Source of the DNA: Pseudonocardia ammonioxydans | Lineage (GTDB): Bacteria; Actinomycetota; Actinomycetes; Mycobacteriales; Pseudonocardiaceae | Direction of reading: 5' to 3' | Assembly: GCF_900115005.1 (NCBI RefSeq) | Contig: NZ_FOUY01000030.1 | Span: 1 to 64,000 of the forward strand | Length of the DNA: 64,000 nucleotides | Shown: positions 13,971 to 22,640 of the stretch, piece by piece | Layout: every line of letters begins with the position of its first letter | Position numbering within the stretch: position 1 is the first letter of the stretch | Translations under genes and position numbers: made by a program | Notes under the pieces: generated by a model | What the model was told of the DNA's origin: nothing | Seen by the model: the letters and a program-made list of their open reading frames with translations, nothing else | Databases searched by the model: none

Positions 13971-15245
13971 TCAGCCGCGGGCGGGGCCGAAGCGGAAGGC
14001 CGGGTGCGACCGCTGCGCCGCGACCCGGGGTGCGAGGCCGTCGAGGACGTGGTCGACCTCGCGCCGGGCGTCACCGGCGGGCACCGTGTCGGCGCCGAAC
14101 GGTGCCAGCGCGCTCACCAGGTAGCCGGCGTCGCGGCCGCGGACGGTGTCGGGCACCGATCCCGCCCGCCCGGCCGCGCCGCCGAGGTGCCGGAACCCGG
14201 TGACGGTCATCGGCCCGGTCCGGGTCGCGACCCGGTCCAGCCCGGCCGGTGCCGGGGTGTCGACGAGCACGCCGTTGCCCAGGTAGGCGTGCGGCATCTC
14301 CGGTTCGGCGTACACCCGGGCCGTGTCGCGCGGGTCGAGGGGCGCGACGGTGTCGTCGTCCCACCGGACGGCGGTACGCAGCGGCGCCAGCAGTGCATCG
14401 GCCCGCTCGGGTGTCCCGGTGACCGTGACGCCGACCCGCAGCACGCGCCGCCCACGCAGGTGCGGCGGCAGGAACGGCAGGTCGGGGTAGGGCACCACGG
14501 ACATCCCCGAGGTGATCTCGGTCGGCAGGTCCGCGGTCCAGGACACCCACTCGTGCAGCGGCGCCGGATCGCCCGGCTCGTCGGCCGGGCCCAGCACCCG
14601 CACCAGCCCGCCGCCGGTGAGCGGACCGGCCGGGAGCAGGCCGATCGTCACCGCGGTGACGACCTCGCCCGGCTCCGGCCCGGTGCCCCGCAGCCGGGCG
14701 AACCGTGCCCCGTCGGTGCTCGCGTCGACGGTCCGCACCGTGCCGTCGGCGTCGACCAGCTCGAACGAGCGCACGTGGTCGGCCGCCCAGCCGTCGGACC
14801 GGACGGCGAGCCCGAGCCCACCACCGAACAGGTACCCGGCGACACCGACCGAGGGGGCGCTGCCGCTCGGCGGGCGCAGCCCGTGCGGTGCCGCCGCCGC
14901 GATGACGCGGGCCCAGCTCGCGCCCGCCCCGACCCGGGCCGTGCGCGACCCGGCGTCGATCTCGACACCGGCGAGCCCCGCCAGGTCCAGCAGGACACCG
15001 CCCGCGGCGGGGACGCTCAGACCGTGCCCGGTGGCGTGCACGGTCAGCGGGGCGTCGTGCCGGGCGGCGATCTCCACGGCGGCGACGACGTCGGCGACAC
15101 CGCCCGGGACGACGGTCGCGTCGGGCGTGTGGGTCAGGCCGGTCTGGAAGCTCGCCGCCGGACCGTCGCCGGCCACCGGGACCCGGGCCGTGAGCGCGCG
15201 GAGCAGGGGACTGTCGGTCGTGCTGGTGTGCTGTGTCGTTGTCAT
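13971..15245 (-). CDS. FAD-binding oxidoreductase (berberine-bridge-enzyme-like)
   Basis: A 424-residue flavoprotein of the FAD_binding_4 family. The FAD domain shows PDATVVPGGVADVVAAVEIA, HATGHGLS and GGVLLDLAGL; GYLFGGGLG lies at the usual flavin-contacting position. BBE-type enzymes oxidise alcohols, sugars or amines, and some carry covalently bound FAD; the second attachment Cys is not obvious. The gene is divergent from a LysR regulator, the typical arrangement of a LysR-controlled enzyme. Confidence 0.85.
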   Translation of the reverse strand: MTTTQHTSTTDSPLLRALTARVPVAGDGPAASFQTGLTHTPDATVVPGGVADVVAAVEIAARHDAPLTVHATGHGLSVPAAGGVLLDLAGLAGVEIDAGSRTARVGAGASWARVIAAAAPHGLRPPSGSAPSVGVAGYLFGGGLGLAVRSDGWAADHVRSFELVDADGTVRTVDASTDGARFARLRGTGPEPGEVVTAVTIGLLPAGPLTGGGLVRVLGPADEPGDPAPLHEWVSWTADLPTEITSGMSVVPYPDLPFLPPHLRGRRVLRVGVTVTGTPERADALLAPLRTAVRWDDDTVAPLDPRDTARVYAEPEMPHAYLGNGVLVDTPAPAGLDRVATRTGPMTVTGFRHLGGAAGRAGSVPDTVRGRDAGYLVSALAPFGADTVPAGDARREVDHVLDGLAPRVAAQRSHPAFRFGPARG

Positions 15246-15288
15246 GACACCGAGCCTGCGCCGAGCCCGTCCAGAAGTCGAAGAGCTG

Positions 15289-15308
15289 GATCATCTGATC
15301 GCTAGCAT
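15289..15308 (+). promoter_or_regulatory. LysR promoter and palindrome
   Basis: The inverted repeat GATCA-TC-TGATC (15289-15300) lies immediately upstream of TAGCAT (15303-15308), a -10 box 8 nt before ATG 15317. The palindrome is a candidate LysR autoregulatory site in the divergent promoter region. Confidence 0.5.
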
Positions 15309-15316
15309 CCGTGGTT

Positions 15317-16210
15317 ATGGAACTGCGACACCTGCGCTACCTCGTGACCGTGGTCGACGAGGGCACGATCACCGCGGCCGCCGAGAAGCTGCACGTCGCG
15401 CAGCCCGGCGTGAGCGCGCAGCTGCGGCAGCTGGAGCGCGAGCTGGGGGTCCCGCTGCTCGAGCGGGGGCCCCGGGCGGTCGTGCCCACCGAGGCGGGAC
15501 GGGCGGTGCTGCCCTCCGCCCGTGCGGCCCTCGCCGCGGTGCAGGACGTCCGTGACGTCGTCGCCGAGCTCGCCGGGCTGTTGCGCGGGCGGGTCGCGGT
15601 CGGGATGTCCACGTCGCTGCCGGACACGGTGCTCGCCGACCCGGTCGGGGACTTCGCCGCCGCGCACCCGGGCGTCGATGTCGAGCTGGGGGAGGGCACG
15701 GCCGACGAGCTGGTCGCCCGGCTGCGTGCCGGCCGGCTCGACCTCGCCGTCGCCGGGTTCCCCGATGCCCCGCCCGACGGGCTCGACGGCCGGGTGCTGC
15801 TCGAGTCGCCGCTGGTCGCGGCCGTCGCCGCCGACGACGAGCTGGCCGGGCGGGCCGCGCTCGCCCCGGCCGAGCTGGTCCGGCGGCCGCTGATCTGCCT
15901 GCCCCGCGGGCACGGGCTGCGGGCCGCGCTGGACACCGCCCTCGCCGCGCACGGCCTGACCGCCCGGGTGGCGTTCGAGAGCGGCGCGATGAACCTGCTG
16001 CTGCGCCTGGCCGCCCGCGGTGCCGGCGTGGCCGTGGTCCCCGAACCCGCGTTGTCCGCCCCGGCGGTGCAAACGCTCGACCGGCCGCCGGTCGCGGTCC
16101 CGCTGGACCCGCCGGTGCGGACCCGGCTGCACCTGGTGTGGCGCTCCGGCGGCCCCGGCGGGCCGGCCGCCCGGGCACTGCTGGAACGGCTCCTGCCGGA
16201 CGCCCGGTAG
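15317..16210 (+). CDS. LysR-family transcriptional regulator
   Basis: A 297-residue LTTR. The N-terminal winged helix reads MELRHLRYLVTVVDEGTITAAA then LHVAQPGVSAQLRQLERELG; residues about 90-290 are the periplasmic-binding-like effector domain (VAVGMSTSLPDTVLADPV). ATG 15317 is preferred over GTG 15311 because of the TAGCAT box 8 nt upstream. It is divergent from the FAD oxidoreductase gene, its likely target. The effector is unknown. Confidence 0.9.
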   Translation: MELRHLRYLVTVVDEGTITAAAEKLHVAQPGVSAQLRQLERELGVPLLERGPRAVVPTEAGRAVLPSARAALAAVQDVRDVVAELAGLLRGRVAVGMSTSLPDTVLADPVGDFAAAHPGVDVELGEGTADELVARLRAGRLDLAVAGFPDAPPDGLDGRVLLESPLVAAVAADDELAGRAALAPAELVRRPLICLPRGHGLRAALDTALAAHGLTARVAFESGAMNLLLRLAARGAGVAVVPEPALSAPAVQTLDRPPVAVPLDPPVRTRLHLVWRSGGPGGPAARALLERLLPDAR

Positions 16211-16221
16211 CAGCCGTCCGT

Positions 16222-17028
16222 CTAGTTCCGGTGTTCGCTGCGCACCGACACCAGCACCCGCACCGCCTCGGCGACCGCCGCCCGCCGGGCCACCCGCACC
16301 GCGGTGGCGATCGGGCGCAACGCGTCCGAGCGGGCCACCGCGGCCGACGCCGACAGCGCGCCGCCCGGCTCGTCCCCGGCCGCGGCGGCCAGGATCGCGT
16401 CGACCTCGTCGGCCTGCTGCAGCACCCGCAGTGCCTGCGGCGGCATGCCGTCCGGCCACAGCGCCCGCGGCCGGCTGCGCAGCGAGGCGGCGATCTCCTC
16501 GCGCACCCCGGGCCGGTGCCGGGCCACGTTCAGGTCCGTCAGGGCCGCGGCGGCGTTGCGCACCTGCGCCCGCAGCTCCCGCTCGGCGTCGTTCAGCGGC
16601 ACGTACTCGGGCACCGGGCCGGGCTCGGGCACGGCGTGCACGGTCCAGCGGACGACGCCGTCGGCGATCGGGGACGGCACGACACCGAACCCGGCCTCGG
16701 GGAAGAGCACGCCCTCACCGGCCGTCGTCGCCTCCCGGGAGAACCGGCCCGGGCCGGGCAGCCCGCGGACGTCCCCGGCCGCCGGCAGCACCACCCGGGC
16801 GTGTCCGCGGGGCGCGGCGCGGCGCACGGCGGCCAGCAGCATCGCCGTCGAGGTCGGCGCGGACCCGGGTCCGGGCAGCTCGGTGAGCGCGGCGGTCCCG
16901 TCGTCGTCGGCCAGCACGTCGTGCGCCTCCGACCACGGCGCGAGCGCATCGAGCACGTCGTCGGGGGCGGCGACCCCGGCCAGCCAGGCCGAGGCCCACA
17001 CGGCGAGCGTCGCGGAGGCACTGGACAC
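16222..17028 (-). CDS. Conserved hypothetical actinobacterial protein
   Basis: A 268-residue protein that I do not assign to a named family. It starts ASATLAVWASAWLAG, is Ala/Pro/Asp-rich with a conserved-looking core (PSPIADGVVRWTVHAVPEP), and ends in basic helices (AVRVARRAAVAEAVRVLVSVRSEHRN). There is no clear signal peptide or membrane segment. GTG 17028 is chosen because TAGCCT lies 7 nt upstream on the minus strand, a leaderless signature; the frame extends further but with non-protein-like sequence. It is convergent with LysR and divergent from the DUF3097 gene. Confidence 0.65.
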   Translation of the reverse strand: MSSASATLAVWASAWLAGVAAPDDVLDALAPWSEAHDVLADDDGTAALTELPGPGSAPTSTAMLLAAVRRAAPRGHARVVLPAAGDVRGLPGPGRFSREATTAGEGVLFPEAGFGVVPSPIADGVVRWTVHAVPEPGPVPEYVPLNDAERELRAQVRNAAAALTDLNVARHRPGVREEIAASLRSRPRALWPDGMPPQALRVLQQADEVDAILAAAAGDEPGGALSASAAVARSDALRPIATAVRVARRAAVAEAVRVLVSVRSEHRN

Positions 17029-17035
17029 GGCGGAC

Positions 17036-17041
17036 AGGCTA
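17036..17041 (-). promoter_or_regulatory. -10 box (leaderless) of the hypothetical gene
   Basis: TAGCCT on the minus strand, 7 nt before GTG 17028. Confidence 0.45.
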
Positions 17042-17160
17042 ACGACCGGTCGGGCCGCGCACACCCCGCACGTGGGTGACGCTGCGTACGCAGCGGTCAG
17101 CGGCGTGTGACCACGACCGGGTGGGCGTGTCGTGCCCCGGTCACCGCGGGCGCCCGGGGC

Positions 17161-17166
17161 GATACT
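17161..17166 (+). promoter_or_regulatory. -10 box (leaderless) of the DUF3097 gene
   Basis: GATACT, 8 nt before ATG 17175, so transcription probably begins at or next to the start codon. Confidence 0.45.
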
Positions 17167-17174
17167 CGGGAACC

Positions 17175-18029
17175 ATGAGCCGGACCCACGACTACCGGGG
17201 CATGTTCGACGCAGGCGGCACCCGGGCCGCACGCCCCTCGGCGGTGCGCGAGGTCCCGGCCGAGCCGGGGCTCGTCGCGGAGGACCCCGCGAGCGGGTTC
17301 TGCGGCGCGGTCGTGGCGGTCACCGGCTCCGAGGTGACCCTCGAGGACCGGTTCGGCGGACGGCGGATCTTCCCGCTGCGCCCCGCCGCGTTCCTGTACG
17401 AGGGCGCGCCGGCCACGCTGGTCCGGCCGCAGGCGAAGCCGGCCGGGCGGACCTTCTCCGCGTCCGGTTCGGTGCAGGTGGCGAACCAGCGGGCCCGCAC
17501 GGCGCGCGCCGCGCGGATCTGGGTGGAGGGCCTGCACGACGCCGCCCTGCTCGAGCGGGTGTGGGGCCACGACCTGCGGGTGGAGGGCGTCGTCGTCGAA
17601 CCGCTGCACGGCGTCGACGACCTGGCCGCGGCCGTGCGCGAGTTCGACCCGGGCCCGCACCGCCGGCTCGGCATCCTGGTCGACCACCTCGTCGACGGCA
17701 CCAAGGAGACCCGCCAGGCCCGCGAGGCCTACCGCGCCACCCGGCAGGCCCAGCACCACGTGCTGGTCACCGGCCATCCCTACGTCGACGTGTGGCAGGC
17801 GGTGAAGCCGTCGGTGGTCGGCATCGAGGCCTGGCCGTCGATCCCGCGCGGGACCGACTGGAAGACCGGCATCTGCGACGCGCTCGGCTGGGGCGAGCCC
17901 GCCGACGGCGCGCGGCGGGTGCTCGGCGCGGTGCGCAACTACCGCGACCTGGAGGCGCCCATGATCGGCGCGGTCGAGCGGTTGATCGACTTCGTGACGG
18001 CGCTGGAGGAACCGGACGGCGGTGCCTGA
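17175..18029 (+). CDS. DUF3097 family protein
   Basis: A 284-residue cytoplasmic protein matching the actinobacterial DUF3097 family. Typical segments are LEDRFGGRRIFPLRPAAFL, RIWVEGLHDAALLERVWGHD, GILVDHLVDGTKE and HHVLVTGHPYVDVWQAVKP. The IWVEGxHDA and VDH motifs resemble a TOPRIM-like fold, which hints at nucleic-acid metabolism, but no reaction is established to my knowledge. ATG 17175 is supported by the GATACT -10 box; an upstream GTG at 17076 lacks support. Length is normal for the family. Confidence 0.9.
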   Translation: MSRTHDYRGMFDAGGTRAARPSAVREVPAEPGLVAEDPASGFCGAVVAVTGSEVTLEDRFGGRRIFPLRPAAFLYEGAPATLVRPQAKPAGRTFSASGSVQVANQRARTARAARIWVEGLHDAALLERVWGHDLRVEGVVVEPLHGVDDLAAAVREFDPGPHRRLGILVDHLVDGTKETRQAREAYRATRQAQHHVLVTGHPYVDVWQAVKPSVVGIEAWPSIPRGTDWKTGICDALGWGEPADGARRVLGAVRNYRDLEAPMIGAVERLIDFVTALEEPDGGA

Positions 18030-18122
18030 AACCCCTCGCGTGCAATAACGATCAGGCCACCAGGCGGGAAGTTCCCGGCGAATCGCCGTCAGAGGATTGT
18101 CCGATTCTGGCAGTCTGGGGCC

Positions 18123-18572
18123 ATGACACCGGCACTGATCTGGCTCCTGATCGGGGTGGTGCTGATCGGCGCCGAGTTCGTGTCCGGCGAGCTGTTCCTG
18201 GTGATGCTCGGCGGAGGCGCGCTCGCCGCGGCCGGCGGTGCCGCGCTCGGACTCGGCATGCTGCCGAGCGCGGGGCTGTTCGCGATCGTGTCCGTGCTGT
18301 TGCTGCTGGCCGCGCGGCCGGCCGCGAAACGGAAACTGCAGGAACGGATGGGCTCGCTGGAGCGGCACCAGGACAAGTTCGTCGGTGCCGCCGCCGAGGT
18401 CGTCGAGCGGGTGGACGGCAGCGGGGGCCAGGTGCGGATCGGCCGGGAGCTGTGGTCGGCGCGGTCGATGGACGGCCAGGAGGTCCTCGAACAGGGCTCC
18501 ACCGCCACGGTTCTGCAGGTGACCGGCGCGTCCGTGCTCGTCACCGGCCGGGGGGAACTGCCGTCGTCCTGA
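18123..18572 (+). CDS. NfeD-family membrane protein
   Basis: A 149-residue short NfeD protein. Three hydrophobic segments (ALIWLLIGVVLIGAEF, LFLVMLGGGALAAAGG, GLFAIVSVLLLLAA) are followed by a cytosolic OB-fold domain (residues about 88-145, VGAAAEVVERVDGSGGQVRIGRELWSA). Short NfeD proteins work with SPFH proteins in membrane microdomain organisation. The SPFH gene starts 79 nt downstream on the same strand, the usual pairing, so they are probably co-transcribed. Confidence 0.9.
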   Translation: MTPALIWLLIGVVLIGAEFVSGELFLVMLGGGALAAAGGAALGLGMLPSAGLFAIVSVLLLLAARPAAKRKLQERMGSLERHQDKFVGAAAEVVERVDGSGGQVRIGRELWSARSMDGQEVLEQGSTATVLQVTGASVLVTGRGELPSS

Positions 18573-18651
18573 GGGGCGCGGCCACCAGCCCCGGGGCCTC
18601 CGGGGTGGACGTGAGCGCCGGGACCACCGGCGCGCATCGAGGGGAGACCGG

Positions 18652-19878
18652 ATGGATGCCGGTGTGATCATCGCACTGGTCCTGCTGGTGCTGGTGGTGA
18701 CGATCGTCGCCAAGTCGATCGTCATCGTCCCGCAGGAGTGGGCGTACATCATCGAGCGGCTCGGCCGCTACCACAGCACCCGGGAGGGCGGCCCCGCCAT
18801 CCTGGTGCCGTTCGTGGACCGCACGCGCGAGCGGGTCGACCTGCGTGAGCAGGTCGTGTCCTTCCCGCCGCAGCCGGTCATCACGCAGGACAACCTGACC
18901 GTCAACATCGACACGGTCGTCTACTTCAAGGTCAACGACGCCAAGGCCGCGGTCTACGAGATCGCCAACTTCGTCGCGGGCGTCGAGCAGATCACGACCA
19001 CGACGCTGCGCAACGTCGTCGGTGGCATGACGCTGGAGCAGACCCTGACCTCGCGGGACCGGATCAACACCGCGCTGCGCGGCGAGCTCGACGAGGCCAC
19101 CGAGCGCTGGGGCATCCGGGTCGCCCGGGTCGAGATCAAGGCGATCGACCCGCCGCCGTCCATCCAGAACTCGATGGAACAGCAGATGAAGGCCGACCGC
19201 GAGAAGCGGGCCATGATCCTCACCGCGGAGGGCCAGCGGGAGTCGGCCATCCGCAGCGCGGAGGGGCAGAAGCAGTCCCAGATCCTCACCGCGGAGGGCG
19301 CCAAGCAGGCGGCCGTCCTGCAGGCCGAGGCGGACCGGCAGGGCGAGATCCTGCGGGCCCAGGGTCGCCGCGCCGCCCAGTACCTCGAGGCCCAGGGTGA
19401 GGCGAAGGCCATCGAGAAGCGGTTCGCCGCGATCAAGGCCGGCAAGCCGACCCCGGAGCTGCTCGCCTACCAGTACCTGCAGACGCTGCCCGAGATGGCG
19501 CAGGGCGAGGCCAGCAAGCTGTGGGTCGTCCCGTCCGACTTCGGCAAGGCCCTCGAGGGCTTCACCCGGATGCTCGGCGCCCCGGGTGAGGACGGCGTGT
19601 TCCGCTACACCCCCAGCCCGGACGACGGCACCGTCTCCAAGCCGGCCCAGGACGAGGAGGCGGTCGAGGACTGGTTCGACACCTCCACCGACCCGGAGAT
19701 CGCCCGTCAGGTCGCCGAGGCGACCGCCGCCGCGCAGGCGGAGGTGCCGCCGGTGGGGGACCGGACCCCGGCCGCGGGCAACGGCGGCGGGGTGTCCCCG
19801 GCGCAGCTCGAGGCCTCGCCCGAGGTCCCGGGCGGGGTGACCCACCCGAACGGCACCCAGGAGCAGCCGCGCGGCTGA
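18652..19878 (+). CDS. SPFH/Band-7 (stomatin-like, QmcA type) protein
   Basis: A 408-residue membrane-anchored scaffold. The N-terminal segment VIIALVLLVLVVTIVAKSIVIV is a membrane anchor, residues about 25-185 are the Band-7/SPFH domain (IERLGRYHSTREGGPAILVPFVD, QPVITQDNLTVNIDTVVYFKV), then a long Ala/Glu/Gln coiled coil (EGQRESAIRSAEGQKQSQIL, AEADRQGEILRAQGRRAAQYL). The last about 90 residues are a disordered Pro/Gly tail, longer than in minimal stomatin homologues. ATG 18652 follows AGGGGAGACCGG. It pairs with the NfeD gene just upstream. Confidence 0.92.
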   Translation: MDAGVIIALVLLVLVVTIVAKSIVIVPQEWAYIIERLGRYHSTREGGPAILVPFVDRTRERVDLREQVVSFPPQPVITQDNLTVNIDTVVYFKVNDAKAAVYEIANFVAGVEQITTTTLRNVVGGMTLEQTLTSRDRINTALRGELDEATERWGIRVARVEIKAIDPPPSIQNSMEQQMKADREKRAMILTAEGQRESAIRSAEGQKQSQILTAEGAKQAAVLQAEADRQGEILRAQGRRAAQYLEAQGEAKAIEKRFAAIKAGKPTPELLAYQYLQTLPEMAQGEASKLWVVPSDFGKALEGFTRMLGAPGEDGVFRYTPSPDDGTVSKPAQDEEAVEDWFDTSTDPEIARQVAEATAAAQAEVPPVGDRTPAAGNGGGVSPAQLEASPEVPGGVTHPNGTQEQPRG

Positions 19879-19901
19879 CCGCGCACCCGCGCGCACGACC
19901 C

Positions 19902-19936
19902 GAGGAGCTGTGGTCCGGTCCGGACCACAGCTCCTC
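19902..19936. terminator. Two-way terminator hairpin
   Basis: A perfect 17-bp inverted repeat around one central base (left arm starts GAGGAGCTGTGG) between the convergent SPFH and glycosyltransferase genes. No U-tract is present on either side. Confidence 0.75.
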
Positions 19937-19940
19937 GCCG

Positions 19941-19977
19941 TTCAGGGTTGTTCAGAGACGTTCAGGGTCGTTCGGAG
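19941..19977. repeat. Four direct repeats with 10-bp period
   Basis: TTCAGGG, TTCAGAG, TTCAGGG and TTCGGAG begin at 19941, 19951, 19961 and 19971, each one helical turn after the last, between the terminator hairpin and the glycosyltransferase stop codon. Role unknown. Confidence 0.7.
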
Positions 19978-19997
19978 AGGGGCTCAGGGCCGCCCGG

Positions 19998-20888
19998 TCA
20001 CCCGGAGGCCGCCTCCTGCTGCTCCGCGATGACCTTCTCGTCCTTGCGGGCGGCGAGGCGCGAGACCTTGAACAGGGCCCGGCGCCGGGCCCTGCCCAGC
20101 GGCATGGCCACCCGCCCGATGCGGACGTCCAGCGGCCGCACGTCGAACACCCCGGACCCGCCGAGCTCGTCGAGCAGCAGCTGCTGCTCGTCGGAGATCT
20201 GCTGCTCGTACTCCGAGGAGACCGAGCCACGGGCGATCCGGAACGCGGCCAGCGTCTCCGGGACACCGAGGAAGTCGCCGTACTGCAGCAGGCGCATCCA
20301 CAGGTCGAGGTCCATGATGAACCGGCGCTCCGGGCGCCAGCCGCCCGCGGTGACGAACTGCTCCTGGCGGAACAGCACGTTGCCCGGCTCGCCGATCGGG
20401 TTGGCGCCGTTGCGGATCACCCGCCGCGCGACCTCGCTGCCCGAGTGCAGCCCGACCAGCCCGCCGCCCAGCCCGCGCCGGGGCACCAGCACCCGGCTCT
20501 GCTCGTCGATCATGTGCCGGCGCGAGGCGACCAGGGCGAGCGCGGGGTCGTCGCGCATCGGCGGCACCTGCAGCTCGAGGCAGCGCGGATGCAGCAGGTC
20601 GTCGGCGCACACCAGCTTGACCAGCGGCGCCCGGCACAGCTGCACGGCCCGGTTCCAGTTGTCGCCCTGCGGCAGGGTCTCCCGGTTGCGCTCGAGCCGG
20701 ATCCGCGGGTCGCGGAACGAGGTCGCGATCTGCCAGCTGGCATCCGAGCTGTTGTTCTCGAGGATGACCAGCTCGAAGTCGCGCCAGCTCTGCGCCAGGA
20801 CGCTGCGGATGGTCTCCGCGAGATAGGTCTCGCCGTTGTAGACCGGGATGCAGACGGACACGCTGGGCAGGAAGCCGCCGGGCCTCAT
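19998..20888 (-). CDS. Family 2 glycosyltransferase
   Basis: A 296-residue GT-A-fold glycosyltransferase. The N-terminal donor-binding region is VSVCIPVYNGETYLAETIRS with LVILENNSSD; the DxD-equivalent is CADD in LVKLVCADDLLHP, and RFIMDLDLWMRL matches the later acceptor-side motif. There is no membrane segment, so it is a cytoplasmic enzyme likely to extend a lipid-linked sugar. ATG 20888 is the first start that gives a typical GT2 N-terminus. It is divergent from a second GT2 gene with a flippase operon, so it probably belongs to the same surface glycan system. Confidence 0.9.
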   Translation of the reverse strand: MRPGGFLPSVSVCIPVYNGETYLAETIRSVLAQSWRDFELVILENNSSDASWQIATSFRDPRIRLERNRETLPQGDNWNRAVQLCRAPLVKLVCADDLLHPRCLELQVPPMRDDPALALVASRRHMIDEQSRVLVPRRGLGGGLVGLHSGSEVARRVIRNGANPIGEPGNVLFRQEQFVTAGGWRPERRFIMDLDLWMRLLQYGDFLGVPETLAAFRIARGSVSSEYEQQISDEQQLLLDELGGSGVFDVRPLDVRIGRVAMPLGRARRRALFKVSRLAARKDEKVIAEQQEAASG

Positions 20889-21445
20889 CGGGTACCTCGC
20901 GGGGTCGGGAACGGGCTGGCGGCGCCTGACGCTACCCCTCGGCGTCCCGGGCCCGGACGGCACGGCGGTGCAACACCGGCAGCCGCGACCGTGCACACGA
21001 CCGTGGTCGACGACTCGCTCGACGAAGGTCGACCGGAACACTCCGAAGGTCGACGGGTGACCGTCCGTTCGTCGTGACCGGCTGGCCGCTCGTCGGTCAT
21101 TCGGTGCACGACGCCTCATCGAAGGCCGTGCGGACGGTCCCGGACGCCACCGAACGGCGCACCGTCCGTAGACTGCGGCGCTGTGTCCGCGTGGTCGGTA
21201 CGCCCCGGGGCAGCCGTCGTCCCGGGGGGAATGGGCCGATCGGGTGGCACTCGGAGCGGTACGGGTCACGTAACGCGAGCGACGACGGCGGAGATAAGCC
21301 GTATGCCCCCCGTTGTGGGGGAGATCCACCCGGTGGTGTCGGCGTCGTACGCGTCCTCGTCGGCGCAGAGCGTCGTCGTCGCCACCGGACACAGCCAGCT
21401 CGCCGCCAGCGCGCGCCCAGACCGATCGATTCGGGGGAGAGACCG
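20889..21445. other. Divergent promoter region of the glycan genes
   Basis: About 557 bases with no convincing gene. It contains two 14-bp direct repeats (CGAAGGTCGACCGG at 21023 and CGAAGGTCGACGGG at 21044, 21 bp apart), an inverted pair CGGACGGT/ACCGTCCG (about 21131-21168) and a CCCCC-GGGGG hairpin (21306-21321). These are candidates for control of the two divergent glycosyltransferase units. Confidence 0.5.
21023..21057. repeat. Pair of 14-bp direct repeats, 21-bp spacing
   Basis: CGAAGGTCGACCGG (21023-21036) and CGAAGGTCGACGGG (21044-21057) differ at one base and sit two helical turns apart in the divergent promoter region. Possible binding sites for an unknown regulator. Confidence 0.6.
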
Positions 21446-22537
21446 GTGAATCAGCGCCCTGACCACGGACCGCACCGACCGAGTGAACCGAGGGTGTCGG
21501 TGATCGTGCCGACCCGCAACGAGGCACGGAACCTGGAGGTCGTCCTCCCGGCCGTCGCCGCCGTCCGCCCCGCCGTGCACGAGGTCGTCGTCGTCGACGG
21601 CGACTCGAAGGACGGCACCGTCGAGACCGCCCGCCGCGTCCTGCCGGGCGTGCGGATCGTGCGCCAGACCCGCAAGGGCAAGGGCAACGCGATGGCCTGC
21701 GGTTTCGCCGCCGCGACCGGCGACGTGCTGGTCATGTTCGACGCCGACGGGTCGGCCGACCCGGCCGAGATCCCGCGGTTCGTCCAGGCGCTGATCGACG
21801 GCGCGGACTTCGCCAAGGGCAGCCGCTTCACCAAGGGGGGTGGCAGCGACGACATCACGTTGCTGCGCAAGAGCGGCAACGCCGGGCTGAACCTGGTCGC
21901 GAACACGCTGTTCGGCACCCGTTACACCGACCTGTGCTACGGCTACAACGCGTTCTGGGCGGACATCCTGCCGCTGCTCGAGCTGCCGCCGGTCGACCTG
22001 CCGCCGCACCCGGACGAGGGAATGTACTGGGGCGACGGGTTCGAGATCGAGACCGTCCTCAACTGCCGGGTCGCCGCGGCCGGGCTCACCATCAGCGAGG
22101 TGCCCTCGGTGGAGAAGGAGCGCATGTTCGGCGAGACGAACCTGCGCACCTTCGCCGACGGCACCCGGGTGCTGCGCACGCTGGCGTCCGAGCGCCGCCG
22201 CGCCGCCCGCGAGGACCAGGCACCCGCTGCGGACCGGGCGAAGGCCGCGAACCCGGCGCCGCCCGCCGCGGTGGGCGTGCCGCCCGTCGTTCCGTCGGAG
22301 CACCGGCGGCCCGCCCCGCGCCCCGCCGGCGTCGACGCGCCGACCCTGCCGGCGCACCGCGGCCGGCCCGCGCCGCAGCCCGCGCTGCGGGATCGCCGTG
22401 GTCAGGACGTCGACGACGTCCAGGGGGCCGGGGTCGCCGGTACCGCCGGCCGGGCCGCGGCCGGCGCGGCACACGAGGGGACCGGACGGCCCGAGCAGAC
22501 CCGCGTGCGGTACGCATGGCGGGAGGAGGCGTCCTGA
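21446..22537 (+). CDS. Family 2 glycosyltransferase (dolichol-phosphate-mannose-synthase-like)
   Basis: A 363-residue enzyme. The catalytic domain occupies residues about 15-250: VSVIVPTRNEARNLEVVLPA, VVVVDGDSKDGTVETA, GKGNAMACGFAAATGDVLVMFDADGS (the DADG metal motif), then GYNAFWADILP. The last about 110 residues are disordered and rich in Pro, Ala and Arg. It probably makes a polyprenyl-phosphate or diphosphate-linked sugar. GTG 21446 follows GGGGGAGAG. It heads a plus-strand run with a flippase and membrane proteins. Confidence 0.92.
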   Translation: MNQRPDHGPHRPSEPRVSVIVPTRNEARNLEVVLPAVAAVRPAVHEVVVVDGDSKDGTVETARRVLPGVRIVRQTRKGKGNAMACGFAAATGDVLVMFDADGSADPAEIPRFVQALIDGADFAKGSRFTKGGGSDDITLLRKSGNAGLNLVANTLFGTRYTDLCYGYNAFWADILPLLELPPVDLPPHPDEGMYWGDGFEIETVLNCRVAAAGLTISEVPSVEKERMFGETNLRTFADGTRVLRTLASERRRAAREDQAPAADRAKAANPAPPAAVGVPPVVPSEHRRPAPRPAGVDAPTLPAHRGRPAPQPALRDRRGQDVDDVQGAGVAGTAGRAAAGAAHEGTGRPEQTRVRYAWREEAS

Positions 22538-22583
22538 CGGACGCAGCCCGACGGCCCGTGAACGCGCGGGCCCACGACGACAC

Positions 22584-22617
22584 CACCGGCGCCCGTCCGA
22601 TCGGACGGGCGCCGGTG
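22584..22617 (+). terminator. 34-bp perfect palindrome inside the glycan operon
   Basis: Each arm is 17 bp (starting CACCGGCGCCCG). It follows the GT2 stop by 46 bp and precedes the next gene's ribosome site. It could attenuate transcription or protect the upstream mRNA. No U-tract. Confidence 0.6.
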
Positions 22618-22640
22618 ATCGGAGGAAGGTGAGTGCCGCG

